Source: Bordetella genomosp. 13 (GTDB taxonomy: Bacteria; Pseudomonadota; Gammaproteobacteria; Burkholderiales; Burkholderiaceae_B). From it: a DNA stretch of 64,000 nt. Where the stretch lies: NCBI RefSeq assembly GCF_007679965.1, contig NZ_VEHL01000012.1, positions 1-64,000 of the forward strand, in the 5' to 3' direction. This document shows positions 1 to 6,732 of the stretch, in pieces. The notes under the pieces are model-generated. The model made no database searches, was not told the origin of the DNA, and worked only from the letters and a program-made list of their open reading frames with translations. Position numbers and translations under genes: made by a program. The first letter of the stretch is position 1. Each line of letters opens with the position of its first letter.

Positions 1-110
1 CCGACGGCCTCACTCTGCCCTCGGATACAACCCTCCTGCCTCCAGGCTCGGGGTAAACAACCTATTGAAACTCGACAGCTAGCGCGCCGGGTCAGCGGCC
101 TGCGGTTGGT

Positions 111-147
111 GCGGCCCTGTTCGCCGCACCTCGCGCACCAGGGCCGC
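111..147. other. Inverted repeat downstream of the esterase gene
   Basis: GCGGCCCTG (111-119) and CAGGGCCGC (139-147) are perfect 9-base arms around a 19-base loop. The element lies just past the stop of the minus-strand esterase. There is no T tract on either side, so it is at best a weak terminator or an mRNA-stabilising hairpin. The rest of positions 1-166 shows no coding region I can support. Confidence 0.35.
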
Positions 148-166
148 GGGATGCCCTGGCCGCGCC

Positions 167-844
167 TTAGCGCATGACGCTGGCCAGGAACTGCGCAATG
201 TCGCCTACCTGGGGCGCGCACACCGAGTGCGGCATGGGATAGGTGTGCCAGCGCACGTCGTAGCCCAGCGATTGCAGCATGTGGCGCGAGGCCTCGGCCC
301 GCGCCAGCGGCACGACCGGGTCGTACAGGCCATGCGCCATGTAGATGGGCGTGGACTGATTGGCCGATTGCCGTTCCGACGTGGCCGTCTCGGCCAGCGG
401 CAGGTAGCCCGACAGCGCGACCATGCCGGCCAGCTTCTCGGGCAGGCGCAGGCCCGTGTGCAGCGTCATCGCGCAGCCTTGCGAGAAGCCCGCCAGCACG
501 ATGCGTTCGGTCGGGATGCCGCGCTCGTTCTCGCGGCGCAGCAGCGCGCGCACCGCCAGTTCGCTGGCGCGGATGCCGTCGCCGTCCTCGCGGCGCACCA
601 GGTCCTGGCCCAGGATGTCGTACCACGAGCGCATCGCCATGCCGCCGTTGATGGTGACCGGCTGCACGGGCGCGTTGGGGAACACGAAGCGCACCGCCGG
701 CGGCAGCACCGCCTGCAGTTCGGGCACAATGGGCGCGAAATCGTTGCCGTCCGCGCCCAGGCCATGCAGCCACACCACGGCGTGCGTGGGATTGGGGGCG
801 GTCTCGATCTCGATGCAGTCCAGCAGGGGCAGGTCGGTGGTCAT
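167..844 (-). CDS. Phospholipase/carboxylesterase family alpha/beta hydrolase
   Basis: This 225-residue protein is a cytoplasmic alpha/beta hydrolase of the carboxylesterase/acyl-protein-thioesterase group, which cleaves short-chain esters. The nucleophile elbow GFSQG places Ser121. The family's acid and base fit Asp175 (GLYDPVV) and His206 (PMPHSV). An HGLGADGND segment near residue 27 would form the oxyanion hole. Length is normal for the family and no signal peptide is visible. The gene ends 16 bases from yjgA on the same strand, so the two may be co-transcribed. The natural substrate cannot be read from sequence. Confidence 0.88.
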   Translation of the reverse strand: MTTDLPLLDCIEIETAPNPTHAVVWLHGLGADGNDFAPIVPELQAVLPPAVRFVFPNAPVQPVTINGGMAMRSWYDILGQDLVRREDGDGIRASELAVRALLRRENERGIPTERIVLAGFSQGCAMTLHTGLRLPEKLAGMVALSGYLPLAETATSERQSANQSTPIYMAHGLYDPVVPLARAEASRHMLQSLGYDVRWHTYPMPHSVCAPQVGDIAQFLASVMR

Positions 845-860
845 GGGCAGCTATGAAGAA

Positions 861-1412
861 TCAGGCGGTCAGCGACTTCAGGGCCTGGAACAGGGCGCGG
901 TATTGCTTGCGCTGCGGTTCCTGGTCCTGCGTCAGCGCGGCGTTCTGCTGCGCTTCCTTGCGGGCGGCACGGATGACGGCGCGCAGGTGCTGGATGTCGG
1001 TGTTCGGATATTCCTGCAGCAGCTCCGTCAGCACGTCGTCGTCGGCCAGCAGGCGCTCGCGCAGGTTCTCCAGGCGGTGCATGGCCGCGGTGTCTTCGCG
1101 CGAGCCGTTGCGCCACGTGTCGAGCTGGGCGCGGATGACGTCGGCCGGCGCGTCGCGCATCAGCTTGCCCACGAAGTGGGTCTGGCGGCGCAGGCCTTCG
1201 CGGCTGGTGGTGCGCTGCGCCTCGCGGATCGCCTCGTACAGGCGCTCGGCCAGGGGCAGCTGCTTCAGGCGGTCGGGCGACAGCGCGATCAGCTCCTTGC
1301 CCAGGTCGAGCAGGGCGTGCAGCTCGCGCTTGACCTGCGATTTGCTGGGGCGGTCGTAGCCGTTTTCGTCGAAACCGTCGTCGTCGACGGAATCCGGATG
1401 GTCGGAATGCAT
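861..1412 (-). CDS. yjgA: YjgA/DarP family ribosome-associated protein (DUF615)
   Basis: The product has 183 residues and is rich in helix and charge, with the conserved DUF615 layout: an acidic N-terminus followed by SKSQVKRELHAL and a long helical region. YjgA (DarP) binds late 50S ribosomal assembly intermediates in E. coli. I chose the ATG at 1412, beginning MHSDHPDS, because the residues upstream of it do not look like the family. The gene is divergent from pmbA with 61 bases between the starts, an arrangement common in proteobacteria. Confidence 0.88.
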   Translation of the reverse strand: MHSDHPDSVDDDGFDENGYDRPSKSQVKRELHALLDLGKELIALSPDRLKQLPLAERLYEAIREAQRTTSREGLRRQTHFVGKLMRDAPADVIRAQLDTWRNGSREDTAAMHRLENLRERLLADDDVLTELLQEYPNTDIQHLRAVIRAARKEAQQNAALTQDQEPQRKQYRALFQALKSLTA

Positions 1413-1473
1413 GGAAAAAAGCAGGTGGTAGACGGACTTGGCTATGATAACCGTCTCTGCAAATTGGACTGCA

Positions 1474-2841
1474 ATGGTCAACTCTTCCTCTTCCCTGCCG
1501 GTGGCCGCGAATCACGCGCGTTTCAGCGAACTCGTCGAGAAGGTGCTGGACTACGCCCGGCGCGCCGGCGCCAGCGACGCGGTGGCCGAAGTCTCCGAAA
1601 GCCTGGGCCTGTCCGTCTCCGTGCGCAAGGACGACATCGAGACCGTCGAACAGACGCGCGACCGCTCGCTCGACCTGACCCTGTACGCCGGCCAGAGCCG
1701 CGGCTCGGCCTCCACCTCCGATTTCTCCGACGAGGCCTTGCGCCAGACCGTCGAGGCCGCCTGGCACATCGCCCGGCACACCGCGGCCGACCCGGCCGCC
1801 GGCCTGCCCGACGCCGACCGCCTGGCCATCGGCGACTATCCCGACCTGGCCCTGCATTACCCGTGGCCCGTGGGCACCGAGGCCGCCGCCGAACTGGCGC
1901 TGCGCGCCGAGCGTGCCGCGCGCGATGTCGATCCGCGCATCACCAACACCGACGGCGCCAGCGTGGGCACCTACGAAGGCCAGTTCGTCATGGGCAACAC
2001 CCGCGGCTTCCTGGGCGGCTATCCGTATTCGCGCCACAGCCTGTCGGTGGCGCCCATCGCCGGCCGCGGCAACAACATGCAGCGCGACTACTGGTACACG
2101 TCCGAGCGCGATCCAGCCAGGCTGGCCTCGCCCGAGTCCATCGGCCGCTATGCCGCCGAGCGCACGCTGTCGCGCCTGTCGGCCCGCCGTATCCGCACGG
2201 GCAAGTTCCCGGTGCTGTTCGAGGCGCCGCTGGCCCTGGGCCTGCTGGGCGCCTTCACCCAGGCCACCAACGGCGGCGCGCTGTACCGCAAGGCCAGCTT
2301 CCTGCTCGACGCCCTGGGCAAGCCGGTGTTCGCCGACCACATCGACGTGGCCGAGGATCCCCACGTGGTGGGCGGCATGGGCAGCTCGCCGTTCGACGAC
2401 GAGGGCGTGCGCACGCAGGCCCGCAGCGTGGTGTCGGGCGGCGTGCTCGAAGGCTACTTCCTGTCCAGCTACACCGCGCGCAAGCTGGGCATGCCCACCA
2501 CCGGCAACGCCGGCGGCTCGCACAACCTGTCGCTCACGTCGCGCCTGACGCGTCCCGACGACGACTTCGAAGCCATGCTGCGCAAGCTGGGCACGGGCCT
2601 GCTGGTCACGGAGCTGATCGGGCAGGGCGTCAACTACGTCACCGGCGACTACTCCCGCGGCGCCTTCGGCTACTGGGTCGAGAACGGCAGGATCCAGCAC
2701 GCGGTGCAGGAGATCACCATCGCGGGCAACCTGGCCGACATGTTCCGCGCCCTCGCGGCCGTGGGCGCCGACACGATCGCGCGCGGCACCAAGCGCACCG
2801 GCTCGATCCTGATCGAGCAGATGTCGGTGGCGGGGATCTGA
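1474..2841 (+). CDS. pmbA: Metalloprotease PmbA (TldE)
   Basis: This 455-residue protein is the TldE/PmbA subunit of the TldD/TldE peptidase, which matures microcins and degrades CcdA in enterobacteria. The N-terminal half carries the nucleophile-free alpha/beta domain and the C-terminal half the conserved GNAGGSHN and GVNYVTGDYSRGA segments. TldE lacks the HExxH zinc site of TldD, and none is seen here, so it needs a TldD partner encoded elsewhere. I chose the ATG at 1474 (MVNSSSSL); an in-frame ATG 36 bases upstream is possible. TATGAT at 1443-1448 is a possible -10 element but has no clear -35. Confidence 0.9.
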   Translation: MVNSSSSLPVAANHARFSELVEKVLDYARRAGASDAVAEVSESLGLSVSVRKDDIETVEQTRDRSLDLTLYAGQSRGSASTSDFSDEALRQTVEAAWHIARHTAADPAAGLPDADRLAIGDYPDLALHYPWPVGTEAAAELALRAERAARDVDPRITNTDGASVGTYEGQFVMGNTRGFLGGYPYSRHSLSVAPIAGRGNNMQRDYWYTSERDPARLASPESIGRYAAERTLSRLSARRIRTGKFPVLFEAPLALGLLGAFTQATNGGALYRKASFLLDALGKPVFADHIDVAEDPHVVGGMGSSPFDDEGVRTQARSVVSGGVLEGYFLSSYTARKLGMPTTGNAGGSHNLSLTSRLTRPDDDFEAMLRKLGTGLLVTELIGQGVNYVTGDYSRGAFGYWVENGRIQHAVQEITIAGNLADMFRALAAVGADTIARGTKRTGSILIEQMSVAGI

Positions 2842-2870
2842 CCACCACGGCTCGCGTCGCGGATTCCGGT

Positions 2871-2909
2871 AAGGGCGTCCCCGTTTGATCGGGCGCCCTT
2901 TGTGCTTTT
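2871..2909 (+). terminator. Rho-independent terminator after pmbA
   Basis: AAGGGCG...CCCG pairs with CGGGCGCCCTT around a TTTGAT loop, followed by TTTGTGCTTTT. The stem has one bulge. It ends the pmbA transcript and isolates the ribosomal protein operon. Confidence 0.7.
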
Positions 2910-2919
2910 GCCACACGCC

Positions 2920-2950
2920 TTGCGCAAGCTTTGAACAGGCGTGCTAGAAT
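2920..2950 (+). promoter_or_regulatory. Extended -10 promoter for rplM-rpsI
   Basis: TAGAAT at 2945-2950 is preceded by TGC, giving an extended -10 element. The best -35 is TTGCGC at 2920-2925 with a long 19-base spacer, so the extended -10 probably carries most of the contact. It leaves a leader of about 140 bases before rplM. Confidence 0.6.
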
Positions 2951-3050
2951 GATCGACTTTCCCTATTCACGACTTTGGCACGGGCGGTTAATAACGCTTT
3001 GGCAGGATCGTCGGCAGTCTGGCAAGACATGCCTTTGAAGAGGGAGAAGG

Positions 3051-3072
3051 GCCCAGCCGATTTCCGGCGGGC
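3051..3072 (+). promoter_or_regulatory. Hairpin in the rplM leader
   Basis: GCCC and GCCG (3051-3059, with a single bulged A) pair with CGGC and GGGC (3065-3072) around ATTTC, and TTTC follows. It sits 27 bases before the rplM start, so it could act in attenuation or L13 feedback. This is inference from structure only. Confidence 0.35.
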
Positions 3073-3099
3073 TTTCACCTGAATGAACTAGGAACCATC

Positions 3100-3528
3100 A
3101 TGAAGACCTTTGTGGCCAAGCCGCATGAAGTCCAACGTGACTGGTTTGTGATCGACGCCAAGGGCAAGGTCCTCGGTCGTGTGGCCAGCGAAGTCGCACA
3201 CCGTCTGCGTGGCAAGCACAAACCTGAATTCACGCCGCACGTTGACACCGGTGATTACATCATCATCGTCAACGCTGCCGATATCGTCGTCACGGGTAAC
3301 AAGTCGCAGGACAAGAAGTACTTCCGCCACACCACCTACCCGGGCGGTATCCGCGAAACGAACTTCGAGAAGATGCAGCAGCGTTTTCCCGGCCGCGCCA
3401 TCCAGAAGGCCGTCAAGGGCATGCTGCCCAAGGGTCCGCTGGGCTACGCGATGATCAAGAAACTCAAGGTGTACGCCGGTGCCGAGCACCCGCACACCGC
3501 TCAGCAGCCCAAGCCGCTGGAATTCTAA
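3100..3528 (+). CDS. rplM: 50S ribosomal protein L13
   Basis: This 142-residue protein matches the usual length of bacterial L13, an early assembly protein of the large subunit. Conserved segments include VIDAKGKVLGRVAS, the RGKHKPEFTPHVDTGD stretch and GMLPKGPLG near the C-terminus. It is followed after 9 bases by rpsI, the universal L13-S9 pair. Expression is expected from the extended -10 promoter at 2945 through a leader of about 140 bases. Confidence 0.98.
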   Translation: MKTFVAKPHEVQRDWFVIDAKGKVLGRVASEVAHRLRGKHKPEFTPHVDTGDYIIIVNAADIVVTGNKSQDKKYFRHTTYPGGIRETNFEKMQQRFPGRAIQKAVKGMLPKGPLGYAMIKKLKVYAGAEHPHTAQQPKPLEF

Positions 3529-3537
3529 GGACACGCC

Positions 3538-3930
3538 ATGATCGGTAACTGGAATTACGGAACCGGCCGTCGCAAGACCTCGGTGGCTCGTGTTTTCATC
3601 AAGAAGGGCACCGGCAAGATCGTCGTCAACGGCAAGCCCGTCGACGAGTTCTTCGCTCGTGAAACCGGCCGCATGGTCGTTCGCCAACCCCTGGTCCTGA
3701 CGGGCCTGGGCGAATCGTTCGACATCAAGGTCAATGTGCACGGCGGCGGTGAAACCGGCCAGGCCGGCGCGATCCGCCACGGCATCACGCGCGCCCTGAT
3801 CGACTACGACACCGCGCTGAAACCGGCCCTGTCGCAAGCGGGCTTCGTCACCCGCGATGCGCGCGAAGTCGAACGCAAGAAGGTCGGCTTCCGCAAGGCA
3901 CGTCGGCGCAAGCAGTTCAGCAAGCGCTAA
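3538..3930 (+). CDS. rpsI: 30S ribosomal protein S9
   Basis: The 130-residue S9 protein lies in the small-subunit head, and its basic tail reaches towards P-site tRNA. It begins with the conserved YGTGRRKTSVARVF segment and ends in a basic tail with the family signature RKARRRKQFSKR. Its length is standard. It is co-transcribed with rplM, and the strong terminator at 3941 ends the operon. Confidence 0.98.
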   Translation: MIGNWNYGTGRRKTSVARVFIKKGTGKIVVNGKPVDEFFARETGRMVVRQPLVLTGLGESFDIKVNVHGGGETGQAGAIRHGITRALIDYDTALKPALSQAGFVTRDAREVERKKVGFRKARRRKQFSKR

Positions 3931-3940
3931 TGTCCCCCAG

Positions 3941-3970
3941 AAAGGCCGCGAAAGCGGCCTTTTTGTTTTT
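3941..3970 (+). terminator. Terminator of the rplM-rpsI operon
   Basis: AAGGCCGC pairs with GCGGCCTT across a GAAA tetraloop and is followed by TTTTGTTTTT. This is a textbook intrinsic terminator 10 bases after the rpsI stop. Confidence 0.93.
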
Positions 3971-4045
3971 GGCGTCCTTTTTTCCGGATGCCAGCGGTAC
4001 CCGGCGCGGAACCTCGCGCCGTCCCACCCGTCGGAAACGGGACGT

Positions 4046-4062
4046 TTGCGGCACTGCCGCAA
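4046..4062. promoter_or_regulatory. 17-bp perfect palindrome upstream of argC
   Basis: TTGCGGCA and TGCCGCAA are perfect 8-base arms around a single C. The palindrome ends 18 bases before a possible -10 hexamer (TACTAT, 4081-4086) and 50 bases before the argC start. It does not resemble an ARG box. It may be an operator for an unidentified regulator. Confidence 0.45.
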
Positions 4063-4112
4063 CGCCCGCATCCTGAGCGATACTATCGGTCTACGTTTTT
4101 GGGGTCCCTACC

Positions 4113-5177
4113 ATGGCTCAAGCATCGAACTCCCGCATCAAGGTTGGCATCGTCGGCGGCACCGGCTACACCGGCGTCGAGCTGCTGCGCCTGCTGTCGC
4201 AGCATCCCCACGTCGAACTGGCCGCCATCACGTCCCGCAAGGAAGATGGCCTGCCCGTGGCCGACATGTATCCCAACCTGCGCGGCCGCGTCAGCCTGGC
4301 CTTCAGCGCTCCCGAGAAAGCCAATCTTGCCGACTGCGACGTGGTGTTCTTCGCCACGCCTCACGGCGTCGCCATGGCCCAGGCCGAAGAGTTGCTGGCC
4401 GCCGATACGCGCGTGATCGACCTGGCGGCCGACTTCCGCCTGCAGGACACCGCCGTGTTCGAGAAGTGGTACAAGATGCCGCACAGCTGCCCCGACGTGC
4501 TGGCCGAGTCCGTCTACGGCCTGGTCGAGCTCAACCGCGAGGCCGTCTCCAAGGCGCGTGTCATCGGCAACCCCGGCTGCTATCCCACCACGGTGCTGCT
4601 GGGCCTGGCTCCGCTGCTGGAAGGCGGCAAGCAGCTGATCGACGCCCAGACCCTGATCGCCGACTGCAAGTCCGGCGTGTCCGGCGCCGGCCGCAAGGCC
4701 GAAGTGGCCACGCTGTTCTCCGAGGCCTCGGACAACTTCAAGGCCTATGGCCTGCCCGGCCATCGCCACCACCCCGAAATCACCGCGCAATTGGAGAAGA
4801 TCTCCGGCGGTCCGGTGTCGCTGACCTTCGTGCCCCATCTGGTGCCGATGATCCGCGGCATGTTCTCCACCATCTATGCCCGCATCCAGCCCGGCGCGCG
4901 CGACACCGACTTCCAGGCCCTGTACGAGCAGCGCTACGCCGGCGAGCAGTTCGTCGACGTCATGCCCGCTGGCAGCGCGCCCGAGACGCGTTCGGTGCGC
5001 GGCTCCAACACGCTGCGCATCTCGGTGCAACGCCCCAACAACGGCGACCTGCTGATCGTGCTGGTGGTCCAGGACAACCTGGTCAAGGGCGCCGCCGGCC
5101 AGGCCGTGCAGAACATGAACCTGATGTTCGGACTGCCCGAGGCTGCTGGTCTCGACCAGGTCGCCATCCTGCCGTGA
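4113..5177 (+). CDS. argC: N-acetyl-gamma-glutamyl-phosphate reductase
   Basis: ArgC reduces N-acetylglutamyl phosphate to the semialdehyde with NADPH, the third step of arginine synthesis in the cytoplasm. The 354-residue protein opens with the Rossmann motif GIVGGTGYTGVELLRLL. The catalytic cysteine is in GNPGCYPT, and a HRHHPEI segment lies in the substrate domain. Length fits the long (type 1) ArgC family. It stands alone downstream of the ribosomal operon terminator, as expected in Bordetella relatives. Confidence 0.96.
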   Translation: MAQASNSRIKVGIVGGTGYTGVELLRLLSQHPHVELAAITSRKEDGLPVADMYPNLRGRVSLAFSAPEKANLADCDVVFFATPHGVAMAQAEELLAADTRVIDLAADFRLQDTAVFEKWYKMPHSCPDVLAESVYGLVELNREAVSKARVIGNPGCYPTTVLLGLAPLLEGGKQLIDAQTLIADCKSGVSGAGRKAEVATLFSEASDNFKAYGLPGHRHHPEITAQLEKISGGPVSLTFVPHLVPMIRGMFSTIYARIQPGARDTDFQALYEQRYAGEQFVDVMPAGSAPETRSVRGSNTLRISVQRPNNGDLLIVLVVQDNLVKGAAGQAVQNMNLMFGLPEAAGLDQVAILP

Positions 5178-5215
5178 TGGCACGGGGAGGGCGCTTGCGC
5201 GTCCTCTCGTCGTAG

Positions 5216-6088
5216 ATGCAGGATTCACACGCTTCATCGTCCCCCCGTCCGCGCTCGCCGCGCAGGGCGGCGCGTATCGGCTGGTTGGTCACCATACTGG
5301 GCGCAGGCATCGCGCTGGGCATCGGCATCGGCACGCGCTACGCGCAAGAGCCGCACAAGGGCATGGTGGTGCTGACCGAGGACCAGGCCCGCTCGCAGCG
5401 CATGACCATGCGCCAGCGCGAGATCGAAGTGCAGGGCCTGCGCGATCGGCTCGACACCGCCAGCGGCGAGCTGGCCATCGAGCGTGCCGCGCGCGTCGAA
5501 CTCGAAGAGCAACTGAAGCTGTCGCAGGCCGAGGCCGGCCGCGCGCGCGACCAGCTGGCCTTCTTCGAGCAACTGCTGCCTCCCGGGCCCGAAGGCACGG
5601 TGGACGTGCGGGGTGCCGAGATCGAGCGTTCCGGCCCGGGCCTGGCCTATCGGGTGCTGTTGATGCGATCGGGGCGCGCCGGCGATGCGCTGTTCTCGGG
5701 CACGCTGCGTTTTCATGCGGTGGGCACGCTGGCGGGCAAGAGGGCCGAATTCGACCTGGCGCCGATGCACCTCAAGGAAGATGAGGCCGGCGCGAAGCCG
5801 GGCGCGGCAAAGCCCGGTGCGGGCGGCGCTGCTGCGAAGCCGGGCGCCGCACCCGCCAAATCTGCCGCCGCACCCGCCGCGGGATCGCCCGCCGCGGGAT
5901 CGCCCGCCGCCGACAAGGCCGGCCCGTTGGCCGTGCAGTTCGAGCAATACCAGCGCAGCCAAGGCATGCTGGAGGTGCCGGCGGGATTTGTCCCCGAATC
6001 CGTCACCGTCAGCGTGCTGGAAGGCACCATGGTGCGGGCGTCGCGCACCGTCACTTTGATTTTGAGTCCGACGTCGCCTGGGCTATAG
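5216..6088 (+). CDS. Membrane-anchored coiled-coil protein (DUF6776-like)
   Basis: This is a 290-residue protein of unknown function. A basic N-terminus is followed by one transmembrane segment (about residues 21-39), then a heptad-rich helical region (about 55-118) that looks like a coiled coil, then a beta-rich domain. A low-complexity Ala/Pro/Gly/Lys insertion occupies about residues 190-240. The topology suggests an inner-membrane anchor with a periplasmic domain. Genes of this kind sit between argC and erpA in related betaproteobacteria. The AAGSP repeats within it match DNA in an unrelated gene at 42.6 kb. The erpA promoter overlaps its 3' end. Confidence 0.75.
   Translation: MQDSHASSSPRPRSPRRAARIGWLVTILGAGIALGIGIGTRYAQEPHKGMVVLTEDQARSQRMTMRQREIEVQGLRDRLDTASGELAIERAARVELEEQLKLSQAEAGRARDQLAFFEQLLPPGPEGTVDVRGAEIERSGPGLAYRVLLMRSGRAGDALFSGTLRFHAVGTLAGKRAEFDLAPMHLKEDEAGAKPGAAKPGAGGAAAKPGAAPAKSAAAPAAGSPAAGSPAADKAGPLAVQFEQYQRSQGMLEVPAGFVPESVTVSVLEGTMVRASRTVTLILSPTSPGL
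5866..5910 (+). repeat. 15-bp tandem repeat (unit GGGATCGCCCGCCGC) in a coding region
   Basis: There are two perfect 15-base units (5881-5895 and 5896-5910) and a degenerate unit before them, encoding AAGSP repeats. Positions 5873-5910 are the exact reverse complement of 42630-42667 in the crotonase gene. Confidence 0.85.
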
Positions 6089-6089
6089 T
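6062..6089 (+). promoter_or_regulatory. Sigma-70 promoter for erpA
   Basis: TTGAGT (6062-6067) and TATAGT (6084-6089) are separated by 16 bases. The promoter overlaps the last codons of the upstream gene and leaves a leader of about 55 bases before erpA. Confidence 0.65.
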
Positions 6090-6152
6090 GAACACATACG
6101 GGTGGCCCGCGCCGCCCCACCGAATTTGGCCTTCGCGGCCAGGAGTTTGATC

Positions 6153-6524
6153 ATGAACGCTGTCACCGAAACCGTAGACCTGCAGGCCCCCCCGCCTGTT
6201 CCCCTCGTATTCACCGACTCGGCCGCCATCAAGGTTGCGGATCTGCTGGCCGAAGAAGGCAACCCCGAACTCAAGCTGCGCGTGTTCGTGCAGGGCGGCG
6301 GCTGCTCGGGCTTCCAGTATGGCTTCACGTTCGATGAAGTCGTCAACGAAGACGACACCGTGCTCGACAAGAACGGCGTGCAACTGCTGGTCGATCCGAT
6401 GAGCTTCCAGTACCTGGTCGGCGCCGAGATCGACTACAAGGAAGACATCGAAGGCGCGCAGTTCGTCATCCGCAATCCCAACGCCACCACCACCTGCGGT
6501 TGCGGCTCCTCGTTCTCGGTGTAA
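6153..6524 (+). CDS. erpA: Iron-sulfur cluster insertion protein ErpA
   Basis: ErpA is an A-type carrier that delivers Fe-S clusters to apoproteins such as IspG/IspH. The 123-residue product carries the three cluster-ligating cysteines of the family: one in QGGGCSGFQYG and two in the C-terminal CGCGSSF. I chose the ATG at 6153 (MNAVTETV) because AGGAG stands 8 bases before it; the earlier in-frame ATG at 6102 lacks a ribosome site. A bidirectional terminator separates it from convergent anmK. Confidence 0.94.
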   Translation: MNAVTETVDLQAPPPVPLVFTDSAAIKVADLLAEEGNPELKLRVFVQGGGCSGFQYGFTFDEVVNEDDTVLDKNGVQLLVDPMSFQYLVGAEIDYKEDIEGAQFVIRNPNATTTCGCGSSFSV

Positions 6525-6549
6525 GCACACCGGGCTTCGGCCTCGAATG

Positions 6550-6590
6550 AAAAACCCCCGCGCATCGCGAGATGCGCGGGGTTTTTTTTG
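6550..6590. terminator. Bidirectional terminator between erpA and anmK
   Basis: AAAAA is followed by CCCCCGCGCATC, a GCGA loop, GATGCGCGGGG and eight Ts. The A and T tracts on the two sides allow termination of erpA on the plus strand and anmK on the minus strand. Confidence 0.93.
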
Positions 6591-6732
6591 TGGCTGCCGA
6601 TCACACGGCTCGCATTGAAGGGATGGTGCGCATGGCACCGGTCTACGTGCATGGTCCATGAGGGTCCCGGCGTAGCGGCAAACCGCAACGCTTACGCACC
6701 CGCGCTATCGACACGGTCCGCGCACGCTTCCT

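Noticed and set aside
841..2916. Minus-strand open frame opposite pmbA
   Set aside because: The compositional bias and complete overlap with pmbA mark it as a shadow.
4046..4062. The argC palindrome as an ARG box
   Set aside because: ARG boxes are A/T-rich with TGAAT-type arms; this palindrome is G/C-rich and does not match.
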